A stretch of 44,433 nt of DNA from a virus. Both the position numbers and the translations under genes were made by a program. Position 1 is the stretch's first letter. Each line of letters begins with the position of its first letter. The notes below the pieces were generated by a model, which saw only the letters and a program-made list of their open reading frames with translations, did not search any database and was not told the DNA's origin. This document shows, piece by piece, positions 28,239 through 35,888 of this stretch. The stretch covers positions 1 through 44,433 of IMG/VR virus record IMGVR_UViG_3300012209_000011; one strand, written 5' to 3'.

Positions 28239-29891
28239 CTACCTCTTTCCGGCCGGGAGCACCCCGAGCCGCGGTACGCCGAGACGCCACAGCCCCGCGA
28301 CGATCTCGTCGACTCGCACGCGAATGTTGCGCGTCGAGAAGCGCAGGTTCGTCGGGTTTCCTGCTTGAATCGGCCCGACCGACTTCTCCACCTCGTCAGG
28401 AAAGCGCGAGCGGAAGAACGTCATCGAGAGCGAGCCGAGCTGGTTGCCGTCGTTGAGCGCGCCGACGTTGAACGTCTTCTCGTCGGGGATGTACTTCTGC
28501 ACCCGCATGATGTCGTAGCCGAGCGGTTGCCCGCTGATGTCCTTCAACTCCCCGGGGCCAGACTCTGCGAACGGCGTGCCCGCGCCTGTGTGATCGAAGC
28601 CGAACTCGTGCTGGTAGATATAGGTCGTCGTCGGGTTCGCCGGGTCCGTCGGGTCCGGGGAGACGTACTGTGGCTGCCCGAAGATGCCGCGGTCGATGCC
28701 GGCGGCGCGTCCGAGTCCGCCAATTGCCCAGGTCTTATCCTTGTAGTTGTAGGAGACGTAGGCGGTGTTCTCGAGTGTGGGATTTCCCAGGGCGTCCTTG
28801 TTGTCGGCCGTCGGGTAGAACCAAATGATCTCGTTGAACAAGGTGTTCGTCACCGCGTACACCTTTGCCGCCTGTGTCGCATCGAGGTTCTGGAAGACGT
28901 AGTCGAGGACGTCGCACTCGAGAGCCTGCAGCGCCCCGTCGTAGACGAAGAACTTCTTCGCGTTCGACATCCAGAAGACGATGTCGCCGATCGACACCAT
29001 GCTGTTGGGGCTGATCGCGCCGCAGTTGTCGCCGAGCTGCTCGAAGGCGTAGACGGCGGTGCCGCCGACGAACGTCATCGCGTAGACGTCGACGCTGGTC
29101 CAGAGGACGGACTGGCGGCGTGTCCTGCGGCCGGCCATGAGCTCGCCCTTCGTCGTGATGTCGAACTGGCCGGAGCTGTTCGTGGTCGCGGGCGTCCAGT
29201 CTGCCGCCGCGGTGAGCGGCGACTCCTGGGTTGCCCAGCGAACACGTCGCACACTGGCGGATTCACCAGCGGCACCTGTGCCTCCGATGGCGACAAGGAA
29301 CCGCTCCGGCGTCACGAGGACGCCCTTACAGTTGGTCGGCGCGCCGGGCACGGCGGTCGCGAGGTTGCCGTCGAGCTTCTGGACGAGGATGCGCCCGTCA
29401 GCCGTGAAGCAGGCGACAGGGAAGGCCCCGTAGTTGTCGATCTGCCAGGTATCCGCCGGCACGAGCGTCGAGGCGCCGAGGGAGAAGCCCCACTCGTCGG
29501 GGTCGGTGACGTCGGCCCAGAAGCCGTCGCCCCAGCCGCCCTGGTTCGTGAAGGAGCCGTCCGCGCTCCCGGCGACGAGGTCGCTCGGGGTGATGTCCGT
29601 GATCGCCTGGTTCAGGTACTCGTAGAGCTTCCCGGGGGAGGTGCCGATCGCCATCCAGGCTTGGTTGGCGTCGTCCTTCCATCCGAGCATGCCACGCGCC
29701 TTCCCGCTGATGGTCAGCGCAGCGCCGGCGGTCGATTTGTTCTTCGCCCACCCGCCAATCGGACCCATCGTGCCCTCGTACCAGCGCACGAGGTTCGCGT
29801 GGAACCAGTGCCCCTTCGCCTGGTACTTCGTCCCCTGCTTGAAGACGCCGGGGGCGAACTTGAGGGGAACGTAGGCTTCGATGTTAGGCAT
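28239..29891 (-). CDS. Tail hub/nozzle-like protein (P22 gp10-type architecture)
   Basis: A protein of 550 residues from the ATG at 29891, which overlaps the endolysin stop; a longer frame exists upstream but lacks reason to be used. Near the N-terminus is GPIGGWAKN, then RGMLGWKDDANQAWMAIGTS and KLYEYLNQAITDITPSD. Repeated beta-blade-like segments follow, and the end is RNIRVRVDEIVAGLWRLGVP. This is the pattern of packaged-DNA stabilisation/nozzle proteins at the tip of short tails. The adaptor gene is in the same operon. Confidence 0.65.
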   Translation of the reverse strand: MPNIEAYVPLKFAPGVFKQGTKYQAKGHWFHANLVRWYEGTMGPIGGWAKNKSTAGAALTISGKARGMLGWKDDANQAWMAIGTSPGKLYEYLNQAITDITPSDLVAGSADGSFTNQGGWGDGFWADVTDPDEWGFSLGASTLVPADTWQIDNYGAFPVACFTADGRILVQKLDGNLATAVPGAPTNCKGVLVTPERFLVAIGGTGAAGESASVRRVRWATQESPLTAAADWTPATTNSSGQFDITTKGELMAGRRTRRQSVLWTSVDVYAMTFVGGTAVYAFEQLGDNCGAISPNSMVSIGDIVFWMSNAKKFFVYDGALQALECDVLDYVFQNLDATQAAKVYAVTNTLFNEIIWFYPTADNKDALGNPTLENTAYVSYNYKDKTWAIGGLGRAAGIDRGIFGQPQYVSPDPTDPANPTTTYIYQHEFGFDHTGAGTPFAESGPGELKDISGQPLGYDIMRVQKYIPDEKTFNVGALNDGNQLGSLSMTFFRSRFPDEVEKSVGPIQAGNPTNLRFSTRNIRVRVDEIVAGLWRLGVPRLGVLPAGKR

Positions 29892-30270
29892 GACACTGTC
29901 CGTTCGCCGAAAGCTCGAAGTGATCGTAGTCGCCCCAGCCGCCACCCCAGCGGATGCCGATCTCGAGCGTGGTGGCGCGGGCCTGAACGAGGGCGGCGAG
30001 GGCCTTGAAGCCGTCGATGTCCTTCCAGTTGACCGGCCACGGCGCGATGTCGACCGCGAGCGCCAGGGGGCGTAGGCCGGGAATGATGACGTGGAGCGAG
30101 TGCGTCGGGTCCTTCAGCTGCGAGTGCCCGGTGGCGATCGCCACCTGCTCGTCCGCGAGGGATCGCGCACCGACTACCACTTGGACGTCATGCGCCGAAC
30201 CGATGTCGTACACAAGGCGAACAAGATCAGCGTGAACGCTAGCCAACCGAGAGGCTCCGTAGAGTGCCAT
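29884..30270 (-). CDS. Endolysin, M15-type peptidase (L-Ala-D-Glu or D-Ala-D-Ala type)
   Basis: A protein of 128 residues. GARSLADEQ, then THSLHVIIPG with His60, AVDIAPWP with Asp74, and IRWGGGWGDYDHFEL with His117 are the zinc ligands and core of the M15 peptidoglycan peptidases used by many phages. There is no signal peptide, so a holin is needed for release; two small membrane proteins encoded just upstream on this strand fit. The gene overlaps the nozzle-like gene by eight bases. It cuts the cross-link peptide of the cell wall at the end of infection. Confidence 0.85.
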   Translation of the reverse strand: MALYGASRLASVHADLVRLVYDIGSAHDVQVVVGARSLADEQVAIATGHSQLKDPTHSLHVIIPGLRPLALAVDIAPWPVNWKDIDGFKALAALVQARATTLEIGIRWGGGWGDYDHFELSANGQCHA

Positions 30271-30273
30271 TGC

Positions 30274-30474
30274 TTACGGCACCAGCTTCTGGCCGAGGCG
30301 ATCACTCGCGACTCCACCGAAGATGAGCGACGTTCCCGCGGTCACTGCCCCGAAGTCGACGGCGTGGCCAAGGAGCCAATGCCACACTGCGACCTCACCG
30401 ACGACGAGGAGGATGCCGGCGGCGTGGAGCAGGGACGAAGGGTCCGACAGCTGTGCTTTGAACCAGGAGATCAT
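30274..30474 (-). CDS. Holin-like membrane protein
   Basis: The ATG at 30474 gives 66 residues with two hydrophobic segments (about 16-36, LHAAGILLVVGEVAVWHWLL, and 41-56, FGAVTAGTSLIFGG) and a short charged tail. A GTG at 30534 in frame would add 20 basic residues. It lies three bases before the endolysin gene, the classic place for a holin. Holins open the inner membrane on schedule to let the endolysin out. Confidence 0.65.
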   Translation of the reverse strand: MISWFKAQLSDPSSLLHAAGILLVVGEVAVWHWLLGHAVDFGAVTAGTSLIFGGVASDRLGQKLVP

Positions 30475-30553
30475 GGAGTACCGAAAGCGCCGGGCGCGGT
30501 ATACGCAAGGCAAGGGAGTGGGGTCCGTGCTCACGCCCCGCTGTCCCCGGACG

Positions 30554-30823
30554 CTAGTTCTGTTTCGTTTCCTTCGCGACGCACCGAATCGGTGTGTCGA
30601 GTTTTGCCTGGAGGCAGATCAGCACGCCGAGCTTGCGGTTCGTCGCGTCGATCTGGTCGTACGAGGTCTTGCTGTGGTCCTCGATCGCCTTCTGGATAGC
30701 GGCGGCCTGCGCCGGCACCTTCGACATCCCGTAGAGGGAGGCAATGAGCCCGCCGGCGACGAGCATGGCGGCGATGATGTTCTTCGAGTCGAGCACCTTG
30801 GAGGCGAGGGTAGCGAGGCTCAT
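30554..30823 (-). CDS. Small membrane protein of the lysis cassette
   Basis: A protein of 89 residues from the ATG at 30823. One hydrophobic segment (about 15-32, IIAAMLVAGGLIASLYG) is followed by a helical, charged tail with two Cys (VLICLQAKL, PIRCVAKE). It may be a second holin, an antiholin or a spanin-like protein. Its place directly before the holin-like gene supports a lysis role. Confidence 0.55.
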   Translation of the reverse strand: MSLATLASKVLDSKNIIAAMLVAGGLIASLYGMSKVPAQAAAIQKAIEDHSKTSYDQIDATNRKLGVLICLQAKLDTPIRCVAKETKQN

Positions 30824-30824
30824 G

Positions 30825-32042
30825 TTACCGCTTCCTTGCCAGACGCACCCACGCGGAGGAGACGGAGATACCGCCAGACCGGTTGGTGCTGATGAAGACT
30901 TCGTAGTAGTCGCCGGCGATCGGGGAGTCATCGTAGGCGGAGACCTGCACCGAGTGCGGCGTGATGCTGTCGTTGCCGATCAGCAGGGTCGTACGCGCGA
31001 GCTCCGTCCCAGCGTTGCCGACGCCGTTGGCGTTTTTGCGTATGTGGACTTGCTGCAGGTCCTCGGTAAATTGGTTCGAGGCCCACTGGACCTGGGAGAC
31101 GATCTCGGCCTCGGAGCCGGCCCACCCACCCGCCGGTACCGTGACGCGGGAAGGATTGCTCACCGGATCGTGCAGGTTGTTCGTATCGTACGAGTCGGCG
31201 GCCGTGAACGGGATGACCGTGTCGGTCGTCTGCGGTACCGCCAGCGCGGCGCTGCGGTTCGCCTTACAGTGGTCGGAGGTGACCGCGGCGTCGATGTGCG
31301 CACCGTACCACGTCGTCCCCCCATCCGGGGAGAAGAAGGAGAGTACGTCCACACCCGCCTGCTGCAGGACGGGGGCGGAACCGGAGAGCCAGGTCACTGA
31401 CCCGGGCCATGTCTGCGCGAAGAGTCCGCCGTTCGTGATGGCGATCTTGAAGGTCGGCGTGTTCTTCGTCGCGTCGTCGAAGGCGATCGTCGAGATGTTG
31501 CCCGAGACCGTGTACTTGAAGTAGCGACCCGACCCGAGGGCGATGTGCGTCGTTGCCGAGGCGTTGTACGTTGCCGCGACTACGGACGGCAGGTCGATGA
31601 CGTCGTGGTGAATGCCGAGCCAGGTAACGCCGTTGTCCTTCGTGAAGAACTCGAAGAAGTCGGAACCGCCCGGTGTGAGGACGGGTACCTGCCCCGTCAA
31701 CCAGGTGACTGAGCCGGGCCAACCGATCGTACGCCGTGTCCCGTCGCCGATCACCAGGAGTGTCAGCTTCTGCCACACCTGCGTTGTGACACCCGCCGGA
31801 TTCGCCGCCGCGCCCGTGATGAGGAGCGTCGTGATGCTCTGGTTCAGGGTGAAGGCGAATGCGGACCCCGTCGCGAGGGCGAGCGTGGTCGTCGCCCCGA
31901 CCGTCGGCGCGATGTAGGCGCCGCGCGGGATGCCGAGCACGGAATCCCACTGGTCGAAGTCGGTGTTGGCCTTCGGGCCCCAACCCGTCGAATGGAGGGC
32001 GGGCTTCGTGAAGCCGAAGAAGGCTGTCAGTGTATCGGGCAT
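30825..32042 (-). CDS. Tail fibre/receptor-binding protein with internal duplication
   Basis: A protein of 405 residues. Start MPDTLTAFFGFTKPALHSTG resembles other fibre N-termini that bind the tail. A domain of about 90 residues occurs twice: GWPGSVTWLTGQVPVLTPGG with WLGIHHD, and TWPGSVTWLSGSAPVLQQAG with WYGAHID. The C-terminal 150 residues are beta-rich (VIPFTAADSYDTNNLHDPVS, VHIRKNANGVGN, YEVFISTNRSGGI), like C1q/TNF-type heads. No depolymerase motif is seen. It is the best candidate for host recognition. Confidence 0.7.
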   Translation of the reverse strand: MPDTLTAFFGFTKPALHSTGWGPKANTDFDQWDSVLGIPRGAYIAPTVGATTTLALATGSAFAFTLNQSITTLLITGAAANPAGVTTQVWQKLTLLVIGDGTRRTIGWPGSVTWLTGQVPVLTPGGSDFFEFFTKDNGVTWLGIHHDVIDLPSVVAATYNASATTHIALGSGRYFKYTVSGNISTIAFDDATKNTPTFKIAITNGGLFAQTWPGSVTWLSGSAPVLQQAGVDVLSFFSPDGGTTWYGAHIDAAVTSDHCKANRSAALAVPQTTDTVIPFTAADSYDTNNLHDPVSNPSRVTVPAGGWAGSEAEIVSQVQWASNQFTEDLQQVHIRKNANGVGNAGTELARTTLLIGNDSITPHSVQVSAYDDSPIAGDYYEVFISTNRSGGISVSSAWVRLARKR

Positions 32043-32755
32043 TAGAACACCACCGGGAGGTTGAGGCGCTTATTCGGCGCACCGACTTCGGCGGCCTCGC
32101 GCTCGGAGTTGATTTCTTTCACGGTCAGCTGGTAGCGCACCTCCCACAGGGGCACGCGTTCGTCATGGAGGAGGTAAGGAGCGGACTCGGCCAGCATCGC
32201 ATAGAAGTACACGTCGGGATGTCGACGCAGAAGCGCGTTCGTGTCCGACGGGTTCACGAGGGGCGACGGGTCGAAGACGTACTTGAAGTCGACGGCAAAC
32301 GACTGCCCGCCGGTCGTGGTCGGCTGCGGCCACAGGTAGAGCAGGGGGCCCGAGGTGGGCTGGTCGTCGTCCATCCACAGGTCCATCTCGGCGACGATCG
32401 CGTAGTTCGTCGGGATGGCGGCGGCGTCGCGGTTGGTCATGGCGAGCCGGCGGAGCTCGTCGAAGCTGATCTGCGTCAACGGGTGCTTCCACTGGTCGGT
32501 GGAGGCCCACAGCGAGCGAATCGTCTTGACGTGTGACGGCAACTGCGTCGGGTTCGCTCCGACGTTCAGGGGAACGCCGGCATTCGACACGGTGAACACT
32601 CGCGAGAACCAGTTCTGGTTCCGGCGGATGCGCGCCTCCGCGTTCGACAACATGAGCGGGAGCGCGGAGATGAACGTGTCATCGTCGCGATCGACCCACG
32701 TCTCGACCGCTCCGAGCAGTGTCGTTCGGTTACTGATTACTGGAAGGTCCGCCAA
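32042..32755 (-). CDS. Head-tail adaptor protein (P22 gp4/T7 gp11-like)
   Basis: A protein of 237 residues from a TTG. It opens with helices (TLLGAVETWVDRDD, LMLSNAEARIRRNQNWF), has a beta middle (LYLWPQP) and ends with YFYAMLAESAPYLLHDERVP, WEVRYQLTVKEINSE. The final helical motif is characteristic of adaptor/tail tubular A proteins that bind the portal. It overlaps the first glycosyltransferase gene by 26 bases. No connector for a long tail is seen. Confidence 0.75.
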   Translation of the reverse strand: MADLPVISNRTTLLGAVETWVDRDDDTFISALPLMLSNAEARIRRNQNWFSRVFTVSNAGVPLNVGANPTQLPSHVKTIRSLWASTDQWKHPLTQISFDELRRLAMTNRDAAAIPTNYAIVAEMDLWMDDDQPTSGPLLYLWPQPTTTGGQSFAVDFKYVFDPSPLVNPSDTNALLRRHPDVYFYAMLAESAPYLLHDERVPLWEVRYQLTVKEINSEREAAEVGAPNKRLNLPVVF

Positions 32756-33485
32756 CGTCGTCTCCCTCTATCCGGCACTCGGCCAGGGTGTTTACCGTCT
32801 CGGGCTCCCCGAAGGACTCGCCGCGCTGTTGGGCTGCGCGGATCGCGTGCTCGGGGGTGAATTCGAAGCGGCCGATGTGGGCCACCTCTTTCGACAGGTC
32901 CTGATCGAGCAGCAGCTTGACGCCCGTCTGCTCCGTCATCTTGAGGAAGAAGAACATATCCTCCCCCGCATGGCCGTGACCGGACGTGGTCTCGACCCAG
33001 GTCGTCATAAAGCGCGGCTGGGTCATGTCCTCGATGACGTGGCGCTCGAGCAGCACGCAACCGAAGCCGGCGTAGGCGATCTCCTGCAGCCCCGTCGACT
33101 CAGGCATCGTCCAGAGTCGCTTGTCCCAATTCGCCGGATCGGTGTAGGCGACCGGTTTGAAGGGTGGCTTCCGCTCGGTGTACGAGGCGCAGACCGCCGG
33201 CACGTTGTGCGCGAGCAGCCGAAGCAGGGTATCGCCCGGGAAGCGCATGTCGGAGTCCAGCCACATGATGTGCGTGGCGTCCGTCATCTTGAGCACGGTC
33301 TCCGCCAGCTGCTCCCGCTGCGGGCCGATGCTTGAGCCCGTCGAGATCATCGGGTAGAGCTTCAGGCGCGGGCGCGTGTGCGCCGTCCTGACCAACAGCT
33401 TCGCGTAGTCGTACGCGAAGTACGTGTCCACCATGTCGCCGGCCGGTACGCAGACCGCGACGCGTGGTTCCCCTAGTAGTTCCAT
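32730..33485 (-). CDS. Glycosyltransferase, GT-A fold (copy 1)
   Basis: A protein of 251 residues from the ATG with AAGGAG upstream; an in-frame GTG nine bases before is less well placed. The metal-binding DxD is WLDSDMRFP (Asp77, Asp79). The N-terminus VAVCVPAGDMVDTYFAYDYA and the middle PAVCASYTERKPPFKPVAY match the phage family-2-like enzymes. The copy encoded just upstream shares the same order and a nearly identical ribosome-binding region, so one arose by duplication. It should transfer a sugar to virion protein, DNA or envelope; which is unknown. Confidence 0.85.
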   Translation of the reverse strand: MELLGEPRVAVCVPAGDMVDTYFAYDYAKLLVRTAHTRPRLKLYPMISTGSSIGPQREQLAETVLKMTDATHIMWLDSDMRFPGDTLLRLLAHNVPAVCASYTERKPPFKPVAYTDPANWDKRLWTMPESTGLQEIAYAGFGCVLLERHVIEDMTQPRFMTTWVETTSGHGHAGEDMFFFLKMTEQTGVKLLLDQDLSKEVAHIGRFEFTPEHAIRAAQQRGESFGEPETVNTLAECRIEGDDVGGPSSNQ

Positions 33486-33497
33486 CGTCCCCACTCC

Positions 33498-34142
33498 TTA
33501 GATGGTGCCACGAGACTGCATGGCGTGTTCTGCGGTGAATTCGAACCGCCCCGTGTGGGCGATCTCCTTCGTCAGGTCCTGGTCGAGCATCAGCGGGATG
33601 CCGGCCTCGGCCATCCGCAGGAAGAAGTACAGGTCCTCCTGCATATAGCCCCCGTGCTCTCCGTCGACCCACGGCATCAGGAACCGCGGCTTGTGCACGG
33701 TCTCGAAGACGTGCCGCTCGAACAGCACGCATCCGAACCCGCAGGCGATGATCGGCACGAGCCCTGTTGACTCAGGCGTCGGCCAGACCCGCTTCGACCA
33801 ATCCGCTGGGTCCGTATACGCGAGAGGCAGGTACGGCGCCGCCCGCGTCGTGTAGGAGGCGCAGACCGCCGGCAGCTTGTGTGCCAGCAGGCGCGGGATC
33901 GTGTCCTTCGGAACCCGCATGTCGGCGTCGATCCACATCAGGTGCGTCGCATCGGAGGCGAGCGCCGAATCGACTAAACCCTCCCGCTGCCGCGAGAGAC
34001 TCGCGCCCGTCATAATCCACGGGTCGATCGAGATGCCCCGCATGACCGCCGTGACGATCATCTGCATGTAGTCGTAGGCCCAGAACAGGTCTACGGTGTC
34101 GCGAGCGGGAACCAACACCGCAACGCGTGGCTTCGTGTCCAT
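33498..34142 (-). CDS. Glycosyltransferase, GT-A fold (copy 2)
   Basis: A protein of 214 residues. DxD in WIDADMRVP (Asp72, Asp74), then PAVCASYTTRAAPYLPLAY, CGFGCVLFERHVFETV and LMLDQDLTKEIAHTGRFEFT, each aligning with copy 1. It lacks the acidic C-terminal extension of copy 1. The leader AAGGAGTGGGGACGATGGA is the same in both genes. Divergence of the body while the leader is kept suggests distinct acceptors or sugars. It sits between a small structural gene and copy 1. Confidence 0.85.
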   Translation of the reverse strand: MDTKPRVAVLVPARDTVDLFWAYDYMQMIVTAVMRGISIDPWIMTGASLSRQREGLVDSALASDATHLMWIDADMRVPKDTIPRLLAHKLPAVCASYTTRAAPYLPLAYTDPADWSKRVWPTPESTGLVPIIACGFGCVLFERHVFETVHKPRFLMPWVDGEHGGYMQEDLYFFLRMAEAGIPLMLDQDLTKEIAHTGRFEFTAEHAMQSRGTI

Positions 34143-34162
34143 CGTCCCCACTCCTTCGATGG

Positions 34163-34489
34163 TTAGAGTTTCATCCGACCGTCCGACCGAAACTTTGCGT
34201 TGTCGGAGTTGTTGAGCCAGGCACCGAGCTCGGCCTGGCGTTCGTCCTGGCTGAGGTTTCGGTTACGCCAGCTGTTCCACATCTCGCCAAGGATAGTCAT
34301 CGGCATGCTGCCGACCTTCTTGATGTCGCCTTTCGGGCGACCCATCTTGGAGAGGTAGGCGTTGATCTCGACGATCGCCCGCACGTCCTGCTGCTCGCGC
34401 AGCGTGAAGGTATCGTTCGACTCGTCGTAGAGGAAGGTGGTGACCGTCCCCATCTCCGGGTCGCGCTCGAACAGAATCTCGTTCGGCAT
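34163..34489 (-). CDS. Small late protein, unknown (108 aa)
   Basis: MPNEILFERDPEMGTVTTFL, then a helical segment (QQDVRAIVEINAYLSKMG) and a C-terminal basic helix (NSWRNRNLSQDERQAELGAW). Its start shares one base with the upstream stop. A minor virion protein is likely from position; no family is recognised. Confidence 0.6.
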   Translation of the reverse strand: MPNEILFERDPEMGTVTTFLYDESNDTFTLREQQDVRAIVEINAYLSKMGRPKGDIKKVGSMPMTILGEMWNSWRNRNLSQDERQAELGAWLNNSDNAKFRSDGRMKL

Positions 34490-35073
34490 TAGTGTCCCCG
34501 GAAGACGTCGTAGGCACCCTTCACTGCGAGGACCGTCTTCACAATCTGGAAGGTGGTCCCGGAGAAGAATCCCTGCTTGTTTGCCTTCTTGAGCTTCTCG
34601 ACGAGGGCGGCGTTCGAGGAACGGAGTCCGACAATCTGCTGATCCCGATCGAGTACCTGGGCCTGCAGGGTGACGACTTGGGCGTTCGCCGCGGTGATCG
34701 CGTTCTGTTGCTGTTCGATCACAACGGTAGCCTTATTTAGCGCCACCTTGTAAATAACGATCGAGTCGGATGACGATTTGGCGGACTGCAGCGAGTCGAT
34801 CGCTGCGTGCATGGCGGTGTGCGCCACGCTGGCGAATGTACGTGCGGCGGCCTCGTCTGCCGCCTTCTGGGCAATGGTCGCCCGGGAGACGGAGTCGCGA
34901 GCCGCCGCGCTGACGGAGTCACGCTTCGACTGGACGGTGACTGAGTCGGCGTACTGTTGAACGAGCGCCCGCTCGACCGCCTGCTTCGTGTGATCGTGTA
35001 CCCACAATGCCGCGAGGAGAACTGCCAGCGCGACGAGGAGAGGACTCGAGTACTTCTGTACCCACGTCAACAT
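34489..35073 (-). CDS. Membrane-anchored coiled-coil protein, spanin-like
   Basis: A protein of 194 residues. Residues 11-25 (PLLVALAVLLAALWV) anchor it near the N-terminus. The rest is a long helix with RDSV repeats (SKRDSVSAAARDSVSRATI) and a Leu/Val heptad region (AQVVTLQAQVLDRDQQIVGL). This is the plan of inner-membrane spanins (Rz), which bridge to an outer-membrane partner. No clear partner (Rz1) is nested here, and the lysis genes are 4 kb away, so a virion or membrane role cannot be excluded. Confidence 0.55.
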   Translation of the reverse strand: MLTWVQKYSSPLLVALAVLLAALWVHDHTKQAVERALVQQYADSVTVQSKRDSVSAAARDSVSRATIAQKAADEAAARTFASVAHTAMHAAIDSLQSAKSSSDSIVIYKVALNKATVVIEQQQNAITAANAQVVTLQAQVLDRDQQIVGLRSSNAALVEKLKKANKQGFFSGTTFQIVKTVLAVKGAYDVFRGH

Positions 35074-35091
35074 ATTCCCACCCTCCTGCTG

Positions 35092-35319
35092 TTAGCCGTT
35101 GTGCTTCGTCTGGTTACTGAGGACGGTGACGCTGGTCGTGGTACACTCATGTGCCCACTTCAAGTCATCGCCGGTGTGAATGCCCAGGACGTACCCACAC
35201 TTGTTGTTCACGCCAGGGGTAGGAATGCCGATGACGATACCGGTCTGCAGCACACCGGCGCCCGGACTACCGGCGGGCGGCGTGAACGTACAGAGGTCGC
35301 CGAGATTTCCGAGAGCCAC
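35092..35319 (-). CDS. Small late protein, unknown (75 aa)
   Basis: A GTG start with AAGGAG upstream. It is beta-rich (GVLQTGIVIGIPTPGVNNKC, TTTSVTVLSNQTKH), with three Cys. The composition suggests a small surface or decoration protein. No family is recognised. Confidence 0.6.
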   Translation of the reverse strand: MALGNLGDLCTFTPPAGSPGAGVLQTGIVIGIPTPGVNNKCGYVLGIHTGDDLKWAHECTTTSVTVLSNQTKHNG

Positions 35320-35347
35320 TGTGATTCTCCTTGAAAGAAGCTGAAGC

Positions 35348-35373
35348 AGGGGCAGGGCTACGACCCTGCCCCT
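35348..35373 (-). terminator. Hairpin downstream of capsid genes (AGGGGCAGGG stem)
   Basis: AGGGGCAGGG-N6-CCCTGCCCCT forms a perfect 10-bp stem with a 6-base loop, just after the stop of the 35381-35869 gene. On the minus strand it is followed by TGCTTCAGCTTCTTTC, not a clean U-run, so it may act as a partial terminator or protect the capsid message. Confidence 0.55.
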
Positions 35374-35380
35374 ACAGAGA

Positions 35381-35869
35381 TTACGACGGGGCGACTTCCG
35401 TCCCGGTCACTACCTTTTTGAACACCTCAGCGACAGACGCAGGCATCTGCATCGTGTTGAGGTTGCCCAGCATGTCCGCATCGAGCGAACCCGAGCCGCT
35501 CGCGAGCGTTGCTCCGCCCACGGTGACGTCGGTCGCCGAAGAGGTTGCCAGCGTGATCCGGTTACCGACCACCCCGGGAACGCCGGAGATGACGGTGACC
35601 GTAGCGCCAACGATCTTGAGGGCCCGAGTTTCCGGGTTCCGCACGGTGTTGGAGCCGAACGTCACGCCAGACTGAGCCGGCGTGTTGTTGATCGCGTCGA
35701 ACAGATTCTGCGCGGTCGCGGTGGCGGTCGCCCCGATTTTGACTTCGGAGACGGTGGTGCCAACGGCCGCCCGCAGCGTGTACACCACACCAGCGATGGT
35801 GATGGTGTCGGCGGCGGTACCTGCGTTGTTCAGCAGGATGGTCGAAGATGCGAAGGCTGACAAAGCCAT
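35381..35869 (-). CDS. Probable capsid decoration/fibre protein
   Basis: A protein of 162 residues, rich in Thr, Ala, Val and Gly, with only about ten charged residues. TITIAGVVYTLRAAVGTTVS, then EVKIGATATATAQNLFDAIN, is a motif seen in many phage structural proteins, and the rest is strand-rich (GATVTVISGVPGVVGNRITL). It follows the major capsid gene, separated by a ribosome-binding site. Decoration of the capsid is the likely role. Confidence 0.65.
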   Translation of the reverse strand: MALSAFASSTILLNNAGTAADTITIAGVVYTLRAAVGTTVSEVKIGATATATAQNLFDAINNTPAQSGVTFGSNTVRNPETRALKIVGATVTVISGVPGVVGNRITLATSSATDVTVGGATLASGSGSLDADMLGNLNTMQMPASVAEVFKKVVTGTEVAPS

Positions 35870-35888
35870 AGGAGTTAGTTCCTCTCGC

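Noticed and set aside
28209-30008. A 599-codon open frame on the plus strand opposite the nozzle-like, endolysin and neighbouring genes
   Set aside because: It is an antisense shadow caused by high third-position GC; its translation is Arg/Val/Asp-rich and lacks domain features, while the minus-strand genes have clear motifs and coupled starts.
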